From positions 14,507,387-14,571,386 of the forward strand of contig OU612069.1 in assembly GCA_914767715.1 (NCBI GenBank): DNA of 64,000 nt, read 5' to 3'. This DNA is from Membranipora membranacea (Eukaryota > Bryozoa > Gymnolaemata > Cheilostomatida > Membraniporidae). The number at the start of each line of letters is the position of its first letter. Position 1 is the stretch's first letter. This document shows positions 46,960-58,307 of this stretch, piece after piece. A program made the position numbers and the translations under genes. The notes under the pieces are model-generated. The model was given only the letters and a program-made list of their open reading frames with translations, ran no database searches and had not been told where the DNA came from.

Positions 46960-49880
46960 GCACTCGAAGGTCCTAGGGTTCGAACAATTAACCTTTGAAA
47001 GCCCCCCCCCCCCCAGTAGGATGATGTTCTTTGACACTAGAGCACTAGTTATTAGTTCATCGTTCTGTTACAAACTAAGAAATAGGCAGGATTGTATCTT
47101 GCGAACTCTTTCTTTCTTTTTGTACAATCGCCATTATATAACTTATTGTTAGTGTTAGCGTAAGTGTTAGCGTTAGAGTTCTTATTTTTGTGAGCCAGTG
47201 CACAAGACTGGCTATAACTAATCATGGAAAGTTCATTGTCCTCTAAAATGAAGTCTCATTAAAGTTGTGATACAGTTAAGAGAGCACTAACAGGAGGGAA
47301 ACTTTAGATCTGGTTTACATCAGCTATATATAAGGCTAGCTAACATTCATACATCCTCAATATAGACTCCCAATACAGTAAGCTAAAGTGAAGTGCTAGC
47401 TAACAAACTAACAAACTCAACTCTAGCTCATATTCAGTCCTCCTCTATGGTAAAATGCTGTAGACTGAATCAGACATTTTTACTGGGGAGCGGGTTGAGC
47501 ACTGTCAAGGCCTATGTGTAGCTAATTTCTACATCACACTGACCTTACCAGTCCCTAATTATTATTAGGGGCTCTTCAGTGTAGAGATCCCGGTCTTATT
47601 AAACCACAGTGTCATAACAGGTCTTTGTAAATACGCTAGATCTCCTGATCAAGTTATGCCAGCACGAAATGGTAATAGAAGTGGTTTTTTTCCCAGTAGC
47701 AAATGCTGTTTTGATAGCTCACCAACATAAGTGAATAGCTGAATATTATATACACGTCGCACATAAGGCTTTACTTCCACTTCAAAATAAAAACAAAGCG
47801 TGACATCGCTAGGTAATATTCATTCGTATATTTTCCATAATCCTCAGATGCTTTTCTCAACGAAACGGCATAAACCTGACAGTCCAACTCTAGAATTAAA
47901 TGTTGTAAAAATAGATTTTTGTGACAATGTAAAATATTTGGGAGTACTCTTTGATAACAAATCACGATTTGAAAATCATGTCAATAATGTTGTAACAAAA
48001 GCAAATCAGAGGAGGTTTGTCGTCAGAACTTTTAATTACCAGAGTACAAAGCATTTAGCCTGAATGTTATTCAAGAGTTTTATTGTATCCATTCTCAACT
48101 ACTGCCTGCCTATTTTGTACACTAGTATCTATTCAAGAGACAAGAAAGCGCTGAGGAAGTTTTTTAAACAGGGTGACAGACTAGGTCTCGGTATTGGGGA
48201 CCTAGATTCTGTCAAATCAAAACGAACTAAGAACTTGGCCATGCAGATTATACAAGACGATGAAAATTTTTTAAACGATTTTCTTCAGTAACTCCCCTCA
48301 GGCAGATATCGAAGCCTCAAATACAGAACTGCCTGGGGGAAACACTCCTTCCTCAGGGGTTTGATTTCAATATTACAAGATATTTTTTAATCCACTAGAA
48401 GTCAGAGTACTTCACTCATTTTTCATATTTCTTTTTGGTTTTACTTACTCATGTAACAGTATTAACACTCAATCTCGCAGCATACCTAATGTTTGTGACA
48501 AAATAAACCAACCAACCAACTCATATGATCGGAGTTGTGCCCTCTTCTTTCATGGTGTGACAACTTGCAGGGATTACACGTATCAATGAATGATTATAGC
48601 CGTTAATTATCTTCAATTCTAATTTATGTTCACCATTTTTATACTGAATACTACATTTGATACAGGGCCAAGTTGAGGAGAGTGTTTATTTTATTCTGTG
48701 ATGGCACCAATAAGGTAGAAAAAGTTGTCAGGGTAGTAAACAAATAACAACATACCTATAGAAATAAAAAATAGAATCTGAATTCAAAAACACACAATTT
48801 TACTGATACTATTTCTGTTGACAAGCACCTGGTCGGGGATAATGAAATTGATGAATACATAGCAAATATAACATACTATCCTATATGGATAGATAGATTC
48901 GCCTTCGGGGATATTGAAATTGATTATTATATTATTGTGATTATATTTGGATAATTAGTTCAATTGTTGAGGTTAGGAAGTTTTAATTTAATGAGTAGAG
49001 GATTTGGTGTGATCTCCTCTGTGTAGTATCCTGCAGTGATGTAGAGTTGTCAAACACAGTTATATTCAAAAGTTCCCAATTGCCAGTTTCCTATAAGTAT
49101 GGCCTGCCTGCCAGTGTCTAAAAATTTATCTAATTGATAAAAATAGTTATCCACAGTTAGTTACCTGTAATTCCAACAGGTATCATCTCTATTACAGTAT
49201 CACATTGAATGTAATAAAATTGTTAAAACATGCTTATGTTTATAAAAGGAATACTGAACTGAACTCACTATTAGGCTGCGGAAGTAGAATTGTGCAGCTT
49301 ACAAATCAAGTGGCTCGATAAAAAGATAACATCTGAATGCTCTTTTTGTAGCATGCGATACTTAAACAGTGGGTAAAGTTCCCTACACCCTAAAGGAGGC
49401 AGTGCATAACTATGCCTCTTCATTTTGCATATAACAATTCTAACATCTAATCAGAAAATTCTCAGTGAAAGGATGGAAGGTCATTGTATGTGTTATGTAC
49501 TACATGACTGAGGTAATGTGCAAAATACTTATTTGACAAAGATCCTACTAGTTTAAAAGATTTAAACACCACAAAACTTTTGGGAGTTGTCTCCCCTGGG
49601 ATGAATTATATATCCGGTTTTGTCGTCGGAGCAATTAAATAATTTTATTGTTATTTTTGTGGTGTTATATAATCCAGTTAAACTTTGAGGATCAAGTATC
49701 ACATTGGTGTACTATTAACAGCGCATTGTTATTTTACATACTAAGAAAAGGCAGTAGTTTATCTCGTGCACTCTTACTTACATATTAGCTGGTTGTTGTT
49801 TATGTGCTCTAACTTTAGTACTAAAGATAATATGTAAATGTTTTTGTGAGTCCTTCTTATATAGAGGGCCAAAACATGAT
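46960..49880. repeat. Repeat unit B (first copy)
   Basis: It matches 57470-60079. It begins near CACTAGAGCACTAGTTATTAG and a TTAGTG/TTAGCG run (47148-47175) and ends at GGGCCAAAACATGAT, where homology to the second copy stops. It carries one alpha block (49000-49110, with a stop) and a 673-bp CR1/L2-like insertion (47847-48519). Part of B also resembles A, so A and B are older duplicates of one ancestor. Confidence 0.8.
47847..48519 (+). mobile_element. 5'-truncated CR1/L2-like insertion in unit B
   Basis: It contains the RT tail VKYLGVLFDNKSRFENHVNN, VVRTFNYQSTKHLA and, after a stop, SFIVSILNYCLPILYTSIYS and RKFFKQGDRLGLGI. It ends in CCAACCAACCAA. It is flanked by CTCA (47843-47846 and 48520-48523). 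The A units at 45235 and 1465 show the unoccupied site (CATCACATGATCGG, CCCTCACATGATTGG). The same insertion at the same place in the second B copy shows it predates the duplication. Confidence 0.85.
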
Positions 49881-49937
49881 AATAAAATTATAGTTCTATA
49901 TAATGAACACTTGCAACAAGGAGTGCCAGGTCTGTGC

Positions 49938-51395
49938 GATTTTGGGTCAAAGGGCCACTGCCATAAAGCCACTGGGCATAAGGCCACTGGTCAAAAGGCC
50001 ACTGGTCCGAAGGCCACTGCCCATAAAGCCACTGGTTCAATGGTTACATCATAGAAGTCATTTATCAACTTTCCATTGAAATGATATTTTGGCCGCATAA
50101 AACAATTCTAGCTCTTGGTATACCAATTCTCAATGATTTTTTTATATCTACACACTGATTCCCATTTTAGTTAAGATAGAAAAGATCCGACCCACCGTTT
50201 GCAAATTATTTTAAATGACTCAACCCGGACATCTTCTCACACATTCCTTCTGTACCGTCACCCCCAATAAATACATTATAATGTATATTGACTGACAAAT
50301 TAAACTCATCACAATCAAACGGTCAGCACTTATAGACCGAAGCAATGCCGCACTGAGCAGAGACGGCGGTGGAGCGATTTCGATTTTTTTTCTTCGTAAT
50401 GTGTCATTGATTTATATTCACGTGGAAAGATTTTAAGTATCATTTTTACCCAATGCATCCTGTGATCGATTTTGATTATAACATGGTTATATCAGATCTG
50501 ATACTTATCAAAAACTAAACTCTCTTGTGAACAATACAAGCCCCTACCAAGATCTCTCTGTGCATCCATCGAATTCATTATTGATGACCAAAAAACCCAA
50601 CTGACTCAACTTGATCGCTATAATGCTCAAAGTTTTGTAACCTGATCACTGACTTTTCCTGTTGTTCCCAGTAGGGTATGCAACTCACTTGTGCTTGGCA
50701 TGTGACATGTCAAAATCAAAAAAGCTACACCGCTGTCTCTTCTCACTGCGGGATTGCTTCGATGTGCTGATTGTTTGCTTGCGATAACTTTAATTTGTCC
50801 ATCAAGATTGATTTTAATGTATTAATTGGGGGTTACGGTACAGAAAAAATGTGTGAGAAGGTGTCCAGGTGGAGTCATTTAAAATAATTATTTGCAAAGG
50901 GTGGGTGGGTGGGATCTTTTTTCTAACTTTACTAAAATGGGAATCAGTGAGTAGAAATAAAAAAAACCTTTATAAATGGCATATCAACAGCTAGAATCTT
51001 ATTTTACGGGCCCAAAAAACAGGTCAATGGAAAGTTGATATCAGACTTCTATTATGTAACCAGTGGCTTTTTGGGCAGTGTCTTTTTGACCAGCGGCCTT
51101 ATGACCAGTGGCCTATTGTCCAGTGGCCTTTTGACCAGTGGCCTTTTGGCCAGTGGCTTTATGGCCAGTGGCTTTTTGGCCAGTGGCTTTATGGCCAGTG
51201 CCTTTATGTCCAGTGGCTTTTTGGGCAGTGGCTTTATGGGCAGTGGCTTTATGGACAGTGGCTTTTTGGCCAGTGGCTTTATGGCCAGTGGCTTTTTGGG
51301 CAGTGGCTTTATAGGCAGTGGCTTTTTGGCCAGTGGCTTTTTGGCCAGTGGCTTTATGGCCAGTGGCTTTTGGGCAGTGGCCTTTTGGGTGATCA
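49938..51395. mobile_element. Foldback-type transposon with minisatellite inverted arms
   Basis: The outer arms are tandem repeats of a 16-18-bp unit built on CCAGTGGC(T/C)TT(A/T)TGG. The left arm (about 49945-50035) holds the inverse orientation and the right arm (about 51055-51385) an expanded array. Further inward, unique sequence pairs as well (AAAAGATC(C/G)GACCCACC region, CCCCCAATAAATAC region, GAAGCAATGCCGCACTGAG region) to about 50400 and 50700. An 11-bp direct repeat CAGGTCTGTGC flanks it (49927-49937 and 51396-51406). The middle 0.3 kb has no recognised protein. This is the architecture of Foldback/Galileo-like or MULE-derived elements. Confidence 0.75.
51055..51385 (+). repeat. Minisatellite, about 19 copies of an 18-bp unit
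   Basis: The unit CAGTGGCTTTTTGGC varies at two or three positions (TTTATGG / TTTTTGG, CCAG / GCAG). It opens a frame on both strands (SGFLASGFMA and KPLAIKPLAK types) only because the period is a multiple of three without stops. The short inverse array at 49945-50035 belongs to the same element. Confidence 0.9.
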
Positions 51396-51406
51396 CAGGT
51401 CTGTGC

Positions 51407-53276
51407 CCTAATAAATCTCCCTCACTTATGTACTCATAGGAAGGGCAAGGGGACTAAGGTCTTACACAGGATAATTTTGAAAAAAAAAGACCTGAATTTG
51501 CCCTAAATGTTATAAATACCAAGTCATAGTTCTAAGGGAAAGCTAAATACAATGGCCTAAAAACGTTATAATTGGATAATCCATGTCACAATCAGCTCCT
51601 GTGGGATTTCCATTTCCTACTTTTCCACTTGGTGATGCTCTGGACTCACCTCAAAATGCCTCACCTACAATTTTTGTAAACTACGGCCCTGAATACAAAT
51701 TGACTCTATTTAAAGTGTTTGTAAAGGAACAGGGTTCTTGGTATCATTTTTGAGCTTGAATTGAGATTACGACAGCTATCACACATGCATTTGCATGAAA
51801 AATAAGTCTTCAGGGTTACTTGGTCTGGTAGGTTTTGGGGTTATAAGTTAACACTATTGAGTTGCCTACTCATGCACAGCCCAACTTGTCCAGGCGATTT
51901 GTAATGAGCCTATTATGGGGGAAATACAGTAATATTAGTGACTATTGTGGTTAGATAACAACTTTTGCAAGTACATGACAAAGTCACTCACAAGTCTGTC
52001 GATGACATAAAAGTTCAAATTTAATGAGTTGAGACCGCTAATCAAAACAACCTTCATTTCTGTTATGAGCCCATGTTGAAGAAGAGATTAGAAGAAGCAC
52101 TGTACCAAAGATTATAAATACTGACTGTACATTACAATCAATGACTATGACCCATTCCCTGTCCACAGCTTTTCAAGCGAGTGATTTTCATTTCATACCG
52201 CTGCGCTTGTTTGCTCTGTTTAAATAAGATTATACTGGAGCAATGGATTCTTCCTGCTCACAAAGCCTTGCTTATTTCAGATTTACCTAAAAATGGTCCA
52301 TACAATGCTTTATGGTTAGTACCAAAACTTGCGATAATATCCAACACTAGCCCCCCCCCCCCCCCCAAATAAGATCCATACTGATGAAATAACTCAAAAA
52401 CTTAATTTCCTATGTGACTGATGTGTGCTTTGACATAGGTTCTCATATGGCATGCTGCACTCAGTCAGTAATATTGATAGTCCATGTTTAGATGTGCTGA
52501 GTATCTGTGATGCACAGATGGACAAGATCTGATGTAAAATAATATAGAAAGTTTCTCAAGGTATTCCGCTGCTTACACGATTATCAATACTCCTCTCTTT
52601 AGGAGGCAGTCAAATTCATTTACATTTTTCATCACCCTGAAGTCCGAAATAACTAGATGACAATTTTATTTACTTCAATTTACTTTGTGACTTGTAAATT
52701 CCAGTTTTTGATGTAAACAACAAAGTTTACCCGAGAAAATCTTGTGAGTCCAAACATCAGAATATTTGCAAAAATTGTTGTAAAGATTCTCAAACCTTCA
52801 AATCACTCTGTATTAATCATCGCATGCTTTGGATTTTAACATCATCCTAATGCCTGAAATGTCGAGATTTAAAAACAAATTGTTTTAGATTTTTGTGCAA
52901 ATTAGAAAAACATCCAGTCTACATGTGTAAATTTGGTATCTTCCATTGAAATTCTATTGAAAGCCACTAATCATAAAGCATAACGACTGAAGACAGAGTT
53001 TGATTGGAATGTCATATCTTAGTATTTATAATCTTCAATACAATCCATGTAGCCACAATCTCATTTATTCATCAAATAAATATAAACAAAACCTTGAAAT
53101 AATTTAGCCATGTATTGATCTGCCTTTATATTGCCAATTTCTATCTCGAGCAGTAACCATGGTTAACAGAAAATGTTGTATCTGTCAAAGCACTGTGGGT
53201 TATTTCAAGTGGCCGAAATCATACAGATTTAAACTTAGTGGTGTGACCAATGAACTAAGTTCATTGGTGTGACTAC
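51407..53276. other. Non-coding stretch, nothing recognised
   Basis: No gene-like signal. A poly-C tract lies at 52350-52366 and a short hairpin ACCAATGAAC / GTTCATTGGT at 53246-53268. Confidence 0.4.
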
Positions 53277-53462
53277 CTCAGGGACATTTTCCCTATGATA
53301 ATCACATGGACTCAACGTCGATTTGCTACAATTGCCTCCTGAATGATATTCAATCTCGCTCTCACTGGATCTGTAAATCTCCCTATAATTTTCACTCTCG
53401 CTGTCGGATGAGCTAGAGTTGTAATTTTTGCCGTGCTTGATTTCGATCGTTTGCTTTGTCAT
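53277..53462 (-). CDS. Possible first coding exon, acidic/Ser-rich
   Basis: An ATG at 53462 opens MTKQTIEIKHGKNYNSSSSD, SESENYREIYRSSESEIEYH and SGGNCSKSTLSPCDYHRENV, then ends PE at a GAG/GTAGTC donor (phase 0). The composition (Ser/Glu/Asp with scattered Tyr) is typical of phosphorylated disordered N-termini. The next exon was not found; joining to the exon at 44414 does not fit by phase. The family is unknown. Confidence 0.4.
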
Positions 53463-53662
53463 TCAATTATGAAATTTTATACACTATCCCATTTTACCAG
53501 CTAAGCCACATAACATGGGACAGATTAACTTTGCATTGTATTCACTCATTCATTCAATAGATAAATTCTGTGTGGTTTAATATTGTACGCAGGGAATATC
53601 AAAACCACTGTGTCATAACAAAAAGTCTTATTTACGAGATACTGTATATTCCCATTATAATC

Positions 53663-53742
53663 TAAGGTACTAAAAAGGTACTATTTTCTACAAGTGATCA
53701 CTACTCCAAAGGAGAAAAATAGTACCTTTTTAGTACCTTCTC
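53663..53742. repeat. 80-bp inverted repeat (hairpin)
   Basis: AAGGTACTAAAAAGGTACTA and its complement near 53718-53740 form 24-bp arms around about 28 bp. It is probably a tiny MITE. The flanks show no clear duplication. Confidence 0.6.
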
Positions 53743-55580
53743 ATCCCAACTTTGAGTGAAAATAATTCTTAACTGGGCCACAGGCTGATTTTGGACATAG
53801 CATAATGTTCTAAACTAGACTGAGAGCTCTGGAATGATACCAAAAACCTGTTTCCTTTACAAGCACTTTAAGTGTATCAATAACAGGGGATCAAGTTTAA
53901 TCCAATTGCCTGCATTCTAGTTGCTCCCTTCCACTGGTCACGCCACATGACCAGTGGATGGGGAGCAAGGCAAATGGGCCAAACATAGTCTTGGATAGCT
54001 GGTAGTAGTATTTCATTATCAACCACTTTTCCAAAGTTTAATACCTTCATTCTAATATCCATCCTGTAATATGTTGATAGCATTGAAAGTACAGCACATA
54101 AGTGAAAAAAAAAAGATAACAATGAGTTGAAGCTACATTATTACATTACAAAATTCAAATTAGGCTTTTTGTCTCTTGGCAGCCCAACACCTAAATGGCC
54201 GGTATTTATCTACCTATATCAGGCTTATTATAGCCATCTATAAAGGTAGCTGATTACAACTCCTCTCTACGATTCGGCTCACCAAACTTTAGTGCTAGCT
54301 AATAAACTAACAAACTTAACTCTAGGTCATAAAGTTATGAACAATGTACCATTCATACAATTGGGATGAGGTCCAGTTTTTGCCATCTCATGTGAGGTTG
54401 GTGCTAATCAAACTGTACTGTTACTCTGAAAACTCATAGCCTTGTCACACATAGGGTTTTATTGTGAATAAAAATCAAGCATGACATGGCTAGGTAACAT
54501 GTATTTGTATATATTCCATAACCCGCACGTGATCTGAGTTGTCCCCCCTTCTATCGTGTCGGGACAACTTGCAGGGATGACCTATATCGATGAGTGACCT
54601 AGATCATTTGTTCACTCATTATTTGTATTCATGGTCAACCATTTCTATACAAAATACTCAAATTGGTACAGGGTTAAGTTGAGGAGAGTGTTTATTCTAT
54701 TCTGCGATGGAACCAGTAAGATAGAGAAAAACTGACATAGTAGTAATCATAGTATTTACATACCTATAGAAACAAAAATAAAAACTGTATTTAATAACAC
54801 ACATTTTACTGACAACTATTTCTGTTGACAAGCACGTGATCGGGAAAGTAAAATTGACGGTAAGTTATTAAATAGAAATTACTATCTTATATTTGGATAA
54901 TCACATCAATCGATAATGTTATGAAATTTCGTTTTAATAAGGAGGGGATTGGGTGTGACCTCATCTTACAGTGATATAGAGTTGTCCGGAACTTATATTC
55001 AAAAGTTCCCAACTGCCAATTTCCCAAAAATATGGCCTGGCTGCCAGCTATCTGAAATCTTATCGAAAATGTTAAAAAATTAGTCGACGACTGTAGTTGC
55101 CTATAATTCCTTTTGCGTACCTCAATTCTAATATCAGAATATTCGCAGTGTAAAGAATGGGAGATCATTGTATGCATTACATATCACATGGATAAGGAAA
55201 TTTGCAAAATACTTCTTTGAAAGAGATAACACGAGTTAAAGAGATTTAAAGATCAACCTTAAGACAAAACACAAAACTTTATTGGATTTATCTCCCTTGG
55301 GATGAATCATTAGGTCTTGTTTTCTTGTTAAAGATATAATAATGTTATTTTGGTTTTCTTTTGCTATATAATCCAATGAAAATTTACTATCTGACTAAAT
55401 TATAGATGACAGATCATCTTTCCTTCACAAACTCAAGAATTGGCAGTAATTTATATTGCATCCTTGTTTTTATATAGTTTGGTTTTAGCCCATAAATGGC
55501 CATTGGTTTCAAAAGTCAATGCGTAATAACATTGCTGTTTTTGTGAGCCAGTATAGAAAAAAATACTGGCTAAACTACTA

Positions 55581-55953
55581 CCGTAATCCCTCACCTATAG
55601 ATCGCGCGACGTATAAGTGAAGGCGGCTATAAGAGAGTGGTATATAGAAGCGACTATCATTTGAAGCATTATTATATTTAGTTTGGACCAACACCTCTTA
55701 CAATCACAGAAGATGAATAGCTCAGTGGTAGAGCGCTCGACTTGTAAACATGGAGTTGTGAGTTCGAAACCCACTGAGGGCAGTTTTTTTCCCAAAACTA
55801 CTTAGTTCATTTGTAGTGAGTTTAGTGTAGTGAGTGTCTTAGAGCGGTGGGGTGTCTTATAGCTGTGGGGTGTCTTATAGCTGGAGCATTTTTATTTTTT
55901 ATGAGGGGGTGATTCACTTATAAGTCCGGTGACTTATAGGTGAGGGATTACGG
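55581..55953. mobile_element. 373-bp TIR MITE carrying a tRNA-like segment, TA target duplication
   Basis: The terminal repeats CCGTAATCCCTCACCTATA and TATAGGTGAGGGATTACGG are flanked by TA. The homologous site in unit A (46065-46085, AAACTACTACTAATG) is empty and has a single TA, which proves the boundaries. Inside, at 55711-55782, is a tRNA-like sequence with A- and B-boxes. Near the ends GTCTTATAGCTG(T/G)GG-type repeats occur. No transposase is encoded. Confidence 0.9.
55711..55782 (+). pseudogene. tRNA-like sequence (Thr-TGT-like) inside the MITE
   Basis: TAGCTCAGTGGTAGAGCG matches the D-arm/A-box, GAGTTCGAAACCC the T-arm/B-box, and CTTGTAA the anticodon loop. The acceptor stem does not pair (AGATGAA against TGAGGGC) and the anticodon stem is broken, so it is a pseudogene. 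A run of seven T follows, as at a polymerase III end. Confidence 0.7.
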
Positions 55954-56848
55954 TACTAATGAAAAATAAAAGAGTTCTGGACATATGGTCATATTAGTCT
56001 CTCTAAATTGTGATGCATATACCTAATTAAATAGAACATACTAACACATTTATATATTATTAATTCCGCTAGTGATGAACTTAGGAATTTTCATTTTACC
56101 TAAAAGAGTATTATATGTGACCTCGTCCGTGTAGTATCTTGCAGTGATGTGGAGTTGTCCAACACAGTTATATTCAAAAGTTCGCAAATGCCAGCTGTCT
56201 AAAGTTTTCTTGAATCAATGAAAATAAGTCAACCACAGTATTTGCCTAGAATACCAACAGGTAACAAATATAATTATTATTACAGTTACAGTTACAAGTT
56301 TCTATGGATCAAGTCATGACATGTGTGGGAGCCGAGGTATGAAACCAAAGAAAATCAGCTAGACCGTTTAATATATTGAACGCCCAAACAAGGCACAATA
56401 TCCAGAGAAATGGACGTTATCACATGTAGTGCTACTAACATTATTGCAAAAATTTTATGGTCTGAAATGAACTTTCCCTGCTCAAATTTAAATGAGATAG
56501 CAATTACGCACTAACAGCTATTTAATTCTCTTTCTACCACACCTTAATGGACTGTCTACTGATTTATGTACCCATTCCCTCATCAGACAGGCCAAGTAGA
56601 AGAAATACCTGGAGGCTCATCTGACTAATGATCCAGTCGTGGGCAGAAGAGTATGAATAGTTACTACTCCTGCTGATGGATATCAGGATGAAGGGATGAT
56701 TCATAGCCACTTTTAATTGGGTACTGATTATCAGGGAATGTCTGCACAAAAATAACACAGCATTGCTGTGCAGATAAGTTTTTAGAGCTATTATTGGAGA
56801 GGTATGCACTGGAAGGTGCTAGGGCTGGAACAATTAACCTTTGAAAGC

Positions 56849-56946
56849 CCCCCCCCCCCCCCCCCCCCCAGAAGGACTTGAACTGTGGCATCAATCATTG
56901 GGCAGTAAATGGCAAGTGTGCTTACCAATCACGCCATCTCACCTCA
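56849..56946 (-). pseudogene. tRNA-derived SINE head next to a poly-C tract
   Basis: On the minus strand GGTGAGATGGCGTGATTGGT opens with an A-box-like stretch (TGGCGTGATTGGTAAGC), and CAGTTCAAGTCCT is a B-box. The sequence then runs into a G-run on that strand. Unit A keeps only the poly-C and eight bases of it (47001-47020), followed by a deletion. Confidence 0.5.
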
Positions 56947-57469
56947 ATTTTAATCAAATTTTGAGTTAAAAATTTGCAATTGATTTAGCAGCTTATCGAC
57001 AAAATGCTGCTGCATGGCTGTTTTTATGGGTAGGGCCAGTTTGGGGTTATAAAGGCCTCTCATACATGGAGGAAGTCTAAAGGTTGGTTTTCCAGCCCAT
57101 TTTGAGAAAAAAGTAGAAATCGGCCCCAGGGACTGAAAACCTTTGATTGAAAGAGTGGTTGAAATAGACACAAAGGAGTTGTAGGAGGTAGGAACCAAAT
57201 CTTGAATTAACTGCTTACGGAGAAGAAGAGGATTAACGATCAGTAAAATAAGGGATACTTGTAAATAGTGTATGTGTTATGTACCACATGAATGGGGTTT
57301 CGTGCAAGATAGTTCTTTAAAAGAGATCTTACAAGTTTAGACAAAACACCTCAAAACCTTTTCGGGTTTTTCTCCCTCGGGATGAATTACTAGGTCCGTA
57401 TTTGTTGTTGAAGATGGAATAATGTTATTGTCCTAACTTGTTATTAAATAATCCAATACAACTTTGATG
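56947..57469. repeat. Extra segment between A' and B', partly B-like
   Basis: It is absent from the first A-B copy, where poly-C joins directly to GATGATGTTC. The right half (57265-57430) resembles 49490-49650 and 59690-59830 (GTGTTATGTACCACATGA, CTCCCTCGGGATGAATTA), so it is another partial copy of the B 3' part. The left half is unrecognised. Confidence 0.5.
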
Positions 57470-58307
57470 ATGATTTTTGACACTAGAGCACTAGTTATCA
57501 GTTCATCGTTCTGTTACAAACTAAGAAATAGGCAGGATTGTATCTTGCGAACTCTTTCTTTCCTGTTGTACAATCACCATTTTATACCTTATTGTTAGTG
57601 TTAGCTCTAGTGTTAGTGTTAAGAGTTTTTGTTTTTGTGAGCCAGTGAACAAGACTGGCTATAACTAATCATGGAAAATTCATTGTCCTCTAAAATGAAG
57701 TCTTACTAAAGTTGTGATACAGTTAAGAGAGCTCTAACAGGAGGGAAACTTTACCTTTAGATCTGGTTTACATCAGCTATATATAAGGCTAGCTAACATT
57801 TATACATCGTCAATATAGACTCCCAATACAGTTATCTAAAGTGAAGTGCTAGCTAACAAACTAACAAACTCAGCTCTAGCTCATATCCACTCCTCCTCTA
57901 TGGTAAAATGCTGTAGACTGAATCAGACATTTTGACTGGAGAGCGGGTTGAGCACTGTCAAGGCTTATATGTAGCTAATCCCTACATCACACTGACCTTA
58001 GCAGTCCCTAACTATTGTTAGGGGCCCTTCAGTGTAGAGATCTCGGTCTTATTAAACCACAGTGTCGTAACAGTTCTTTGTAAATACGCTAGATCTCCTG
58101 ATCAATTTATGGCATAACGCCAGCACGAAATAGTATAGATATGGTTTTTTTTCCCAGTAGCAAATGCTGTTTTGATAGCTCACCAACATAAGTGAATAGC
58201 TGAATATTACATACACGTCACACATAAGGCTTTACTTCCACTTCTAAATAAAAACAAAGCGTGACAACGCTAGGAAATATTCATTTGTATATTTTCCATA
58301 ATCCTCA

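Larger units (their letters stand above)
44285..46960. repeat. Repeat unit A (first full copy)
   Basis: It matches 53935-56870 nearly throughout and 640-3281 in part. It begins inside the exon at 44077-44414 (CTGGTCACGCCACATGACCAG) and ends after TTGAAAG plus a poly-C. It contains alpha blocks at 45525-45615 and 46213-46339 and a beta block at about 45240-45300. Relative to the second copy it retains about 44640-45010, which is deleted at 54330. An ACACAT microsatellite lies at 46678-46722. Confidence 0.8.
53935..56870. repeat. Repeat unit A' (second copy)
   Basis: It is in direct orientation to 44285-46960 and shares its border inside the duplicated exon (53935-54070). It has a deletion at about 54330 relative to the first copy, a MITE insertion at 55581-55953, and a shortened alpha block near 56150-56190. 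The alpha block at 54950-55050 reads AGSQAIFLGNWQLGTFEY. Confidence 0.8.

Noticed and set aside
47148-47175. Interstitial telomere-like TTAGGG repeat
   Set aside because: The run is TTAGTG/TTAGCG, degenerate and short; there is no TTAGGG tract.
51035-51439. Long open frames on both strands with SGFLASGFMA-type and KPLAIKPLAK-type repeats
   Set aside because: Both are translations of the 18-bp minisatellite in the arm of the foldback element; a period divisible by three without stops opens frames by chance.
55711-55782. Functional tRNA-Thr gene
   Set aside because: Acceptor and anticodon stems do not pair; it is embedded in a MITE.
55595-55795. Minus-strand frame with a GFELTTPCLQ-type reading
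   Set aside because: This is the usual translation of tRNA-like sequence inside the MITE, not a gene.
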